A DNA stretch of 8,595 nucleotides from JBHHYR01 sp046757585 (GTDB lineage: Bacteria > Desulfobacterota > Binatia > HRBIN30), in the NCBI GenBank assembly GCA_046757585.1, contig JBHHYR010000160.1, positions 1-8,595 of the forward strand, written 5' to 3'. Below, piece by piece: positions 6,575 through 8,595 of this stretch (position 1 is its first letter; the number at the start of each line of letters is the position of its first letter). The translations under genes and the position numbers were made by a program. Under the pieces are notes generated by a model. That model made no database searches. It saw nothing but the letters and a program-made list of their open reading frames with translations, and was not told the origin of the DNA.

Positions 6575-6708
6575 GCTGCCCTCCGTTCGAACAAGTTGAC
6601 CCAGCTTAACCACGTTCGACGCAGCGGATCAACGGACGGAGCCACCGCCTCGAAGCGCGTTCGCGTGCCGCGCATCGCTCAGCGACGAGCAGACCACGCT
6701 GGCTTCCA

Positions 6709-7554
6709 GTGTCCCCGACCTACCCCGGGCCGCTTGACCTGGAAGTGCGATCCGGGCTTGCTAGCCGTGTGTCACAGATCCAACTGGCTGGCTTGCTCTC
6801 GTTGCTGTGCGTGGTGGCACTGGGGCTGGCAGGGTGGCGCCCGTACGTCGATGAGTTTCGCGGCAGCGCGCGGCGGGGGATTGCTGTCCTGCTCTTCATC
6901 GCGATCCTCACCGTCGCGGTCTTTGCTCCGGTGACGTCGTTCGGCGATGCGGAAGACATCGACCCGGCGACGTTGTGGTTCCCATCGCTGCTGACCGGGC
7001 ACCTTCTCGTCCTGGCGTTTCTCGGTCTGTGGTGGCGCCTGCGCAGGGACGTGACGCTTGCAGCGTTCTTCCATCTGTCCACCGGTCGCGTTTGGGCGAG
7101 AGTGCAGCAGGGGGTGATCGCGGGGGCCGGGGGTTGGATCATGACGTTGGCGGTCACGGGCGCTGCGGCAGCTGCCATGGCAGCAACCGGCAATGGGGCG
7201 GAGCCGACCGGCGCCCCGCCCATCATGGTCTGGTTGGCCGAGCTTCCCGTGCTCGACAAGCTCGTCATCATTGCCGTTGCGATGACGGTCGAAGAAGCGT
7301 TCTTCAGAGGATTTCTGCAGACCCGTTTTGGGCTGCTGCTCTCGAGCGTTATGTTCGCGTTCAGTCACTTCAGTTACGGCTTGCCGGTTATGATCGTGGG
7401 CGTGTTTACCATCTCGCTGGTGATTGGACGGACGTTCGAGCGCACCGGCGACTTGCTACCGTGCATCATCGCTCATGGCGTATTCGACGGTGTGCAGCTC
7501 CTCATCGTTCTGCCGTGGGCGGTCCGCGTGTGGGGCACGGGGACAGGGGCGTAG
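6709..7554 (+). CDS. CPBP-family intramembrane glutamic protease (Abi/CAAX-type)
   Basis: A multi-pass membrane protein of 281 aa with about eight hydrophobic segments (roughly 26-42, 57-75, 90-109, 131-149, 162-190, 208-220, 226-240 and 249-273). It has the three CPBP motifs: EExxFRG (Glu195, Glu196, Arg200), FxxxH (Phe216, His220) and a terminal HxxxD (His256, Asp260). In Rce1-type members these residues form the active site; many bacterial homologues are of unknown substrate or linked to bacteriocin self-immunity. The third motif usually has Asn or Asp, so catalysis is plausible. The GTG at 6709 is the only start between the upstream in-frame stop (6607) and the first membrane segment apart from GTG at 6745 and 6769, and no good Shine-Dalgarno precedes any of them, so the start is uncertain. 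It is divergent from the acyl-CoA dehydrogenase and converges on mlaD. Confidence 0.85.
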   Translation: MSPTYPGPLDLEVRSGLASRVSQIQLAGLLSLLCVVALGLAGWRPYVDEFRGSARRGIAVLLFIAILTVAVFAPVTSFGDAEDIDPATLWFPSLLTGHLLVLAFLGLWWRLRRDVTLAAFFHLSTGRVWARVQQGVIAGAGGWIMTLAVTGAAAAAMAATGNGAEPTGAPPIMVWLAELPVLDKLVIIAVAMTVEEAFFRGFLQTRFGLLLSSVMFAFSHFSYGLPVMIVGVFTISLVIGRTFERTGDLLPCIIAHGVFDGVQLLIVLPWAVRVWGTGTGA

Positions 7555-7595
7555 GGGCCACCGCAAGGCGGCGGGCTGCGCGGATAGCCAGAGGC

Positions 7596-8540
7596 TCAGA
7601 AAAGCGTCGTGACGAGTGTGCCCAGCACGGAAATCGGGCTCACGTCCTCGATGCCCGCCGTGGCGCGATCCAGGCCGCGTACTGCGTCCTGTGCCTCCTG
7701 ATAAAGTGCATCGTCAGTCACGATGCGGCCGAGCGTGCCTTCACCGTTGCGCACGCGATTGGAGATTTCTTCGAAGTTGCTTGCAGTCACGTTGAGGCTG
7801 GCGACGGTCTCCCTCACTTCGTCGTACAGCGCGCCGTCGCTGTTCACCAGCCGGCCTAGATCGCCTTCGCCACGAGCGAGGCGGCCGGAGACCTTCTGCA
7901 AGTCTGCCATGAGAGCATCGGCGCGCTCGTAGAGGCTGGGGTCGTTGAGGAGCTTGGCCAGCGTGCCATCACCGCGGTCGAGCTTGGCAGTGATCGAATC
8001 GAAGTTGTCCAGGATGTGGTGCAACGCGGTGCGGTTCTGTTCCAGCATGGCGTTGACGTTGTTGAGCAGGCGATCCTGGTTCTCGTTGAGCGAGTCGGCC
8101 AAGCTTTCGACGCTGCGGGCCACACCCTGCAGTTCATCGACCATCTGCGTAATGCTCGGCGGCACGTCGCCTTCGACGGTGTCGCCGTCTTGCAAGGTTT
8201 GGGCGCTCGGGCTGCCAAGGGAAATGGCGATGAAACGGGTTCCGCTCAGGGCTTGGTAATCGAGTCGGGCTATCGAGTCGCGGCGGACCACGGCCCCCTT
8301 GTCGAGCCGTAGCTTGACGCGCACACCATCGGGTTGGAGCGTAATCCGTTCGACGCTGCCGAGCTTCACCCCGGCCACCTGCACCTGGTCACCGGTCCGC
8401 AGGCCCTGCACGTTTCGGTACTGCACATACAGATGGTAGCCCCCCCTGAAGAGGCCCGTGCCCACCGTGACCTCGATGGCCACGAAAACCAGCAGAATCC
8501 CCACTGCAAAGAAGAGTCCAACTTTTTGTTCGTTGGTCAT
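7596..8540 (-). CDS. mlaD: MlaD/MCE-family lipid transport substrate-binding protein
   Basis: Inner-membrane-anchored periplasmic component of an Mla-type ABC phospholipid transporter. The ATG at 8540 follows GGGGGT and gives MTNEQKVGLF; the TTG at 8555 is less likely. Residues 8-27 are the single membrane anchor. Residues 36-112 are the MCE domain (VQYRNVQGLRTGDQVQVAGVKLGSV...RFIAISLG). After it, residues 129-187 are helical and polar (SLNENQDRLLNNVNAML), probably coiled coil. Three related stretches follow at about 189, 223 and 265, each with R/N-G-D/E-G-x-L..L/IV..D..LY, a repeat common in the C-terminal tail of MlaD-like proteins outside Enterobacteria. At 314 aa it is much longer than E. 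coli MlaD (about 183), the excess being this tail, which may form a longer hexameric needle. MlaE/MlaF-type genes would be expected upstream, beyond 8595. Confidence 0.9.
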   Translation of the reverse strand: MTNEQKVGLFFAVGILLVFVAIEVTVGTGLFRGGYHLYVQYRNVQGLRTGDQVQVAGVKLGSVERITLQPDGVRVKLRLDKGAVVRRDSIARLDYQALSGTRFIAISLGSPSAQTLQDGDTVEGDVPPSITQMVDELQGVARSVESLADSLNENQDRLLNNVNAMLEQNRTALHHILDNFDSITAKLDRGDGTLAKLLNDPSLYERADALMADLQKVSGRLARGEGDLGRLVNSDGALYDEVRETVASLNVTASNFEEISNRVRNGEGTLGRIVTDDALYQEAQDAVRGLDRATAGIEDVSPISVLGTLVTTLF

Positions 8541-8595
8541 ATGACCCCCACGCAACCTCTCCCGGCCGGGCGGGCGTGCCCGGCGGCACGCTCAC
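8537..8595 (-). CDS. Possible 3' end of the upstream operon gene (e.g. an MlaF-like ATPase)
   Basis: One minus-strand frame is open from the window edge and ends in a TGA that overlaps the mlaD ATG as ATGA, a typical coupled-operon junction. The 18 visible codons (ERAAGHARPAGRGCVGVI) carry no recognisable domain. Another frame stops at once (TGA 8594-8592), so the preceding gene could end there instead. The identity is guessed from operon habit only. Confidence 0.22.
   Translation of the reverse strand, partial: ERAAGHARPAGRGCVGVI
8574..8591. other. Stem-loop upstream of mlaD
   Basis: A perfect 7-bp inverted repeat, GCGTGCC (8574-8580) with GGCACGC (8585-8591), around a 4-nt loop. It lies 34 nt upstream of the mlaD start, at the window edge. 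It could be an intra-operon processing or attenuation hairpin, or GC-rich coding sequence if the upstream gene extends here. Confidence 0.3.

Noticed and set aside
5432..6934. Plus-strand 500-aa open frame
   Set aside because: It lies antisense to an unmistakable acyl-CoA dehydrogenase; long antisense frames are common in GC-rich DNA. No ribosome site or recognisable domain.
7555..7595. Small CCGC/GCGG hairpin (7561-7571) between the CPBP gene and mlaD
   Set aside because: Only a 4-bp stem with no T-run; expected by chance at this GC content.
8389..8595. Minus-strand 68-aa open frame at the right edge
   Set aside because: It overlaps the well-supported N-terminus of mlaD in another frame and shows no recognisable sequence.

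Overview
The window is GC-rich bacterial DNA with tightly packed genes on both strands and no mobile elements, RNA genes or CRISPR. Two secreted proteins carry the twin EF-hand, dockerin-like module (pattern GDCD..G.VTVDEL...ALG...C) that I associate with environmental 'deltaproteobacterial' and Candidatus Binatia/Binatota-type genomes. That placement is an inference from style, not a database result. An in-frame UGA that fits selenocysteine also suits such a lineage.

Layout, left to right. (1) Minus strand, 1-302: the 5' part of a lipoprotein resembling metallo-beta-lactamase-fold hydrolases, running off the window edge. Its GTG start overlaps the stop of the next gene (TAGTG). (2) Minus strand, 302-2449: a secreted protein of about 715 aa with an N-terminal dockerin-like EF-hand pair, an Ig-like domain and a long C-terminal region whose order of motifs closely follows vertebrate BPI/LBP/CETP lipid-binding proteins (two TULIP domains). 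(3) Plus strand, 2633-3100: a PrxQ/Bcp peroxiredoxin with UGA exactly where the peroxidatic cysteine should be. Reading through gives a complete 155-residue protein with no cysteine at all, so this is very probably a selenoprotein that a standard gene caller would truncate. A candidate bacterial SECIS hairpin lies immediately downstream of the UGA. (4) Minus strand, 3187-4113: a secreted cohesin-like domain, a Pro/Thr/Ser linker and a C-terminal dockerin-like pair. (5) Plus strand, 4336-5360: a ferritin-like diiron protein followed by hspQ, probably one operon. (6) Minus strand, 5423-6574: an acyl-CoA dehydrogenase. (7) Plus strand, 6709-7554: a CPBP-family membrane protease. (8) Minus strand, 7596-8540: an MlaD/MCE lipid-transport protein, probably the distal gene of an Mla-type operon that continues past the right edge.

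Two themes recur: lipid handling (the BPI-like protein, MlaD, acyl-CoA dehydrogenase) and oxidative or proteotoxic stress (seleno-peroxiredoxin, ferritin-like protein, HspQ). Divergent and convergent arrangements show several independent transcription units, so the shared themes are suggestive only. The two observations most worth following are the cysteine-free seleno-PrxQ and the dockerin-tagged BPI-like protein.
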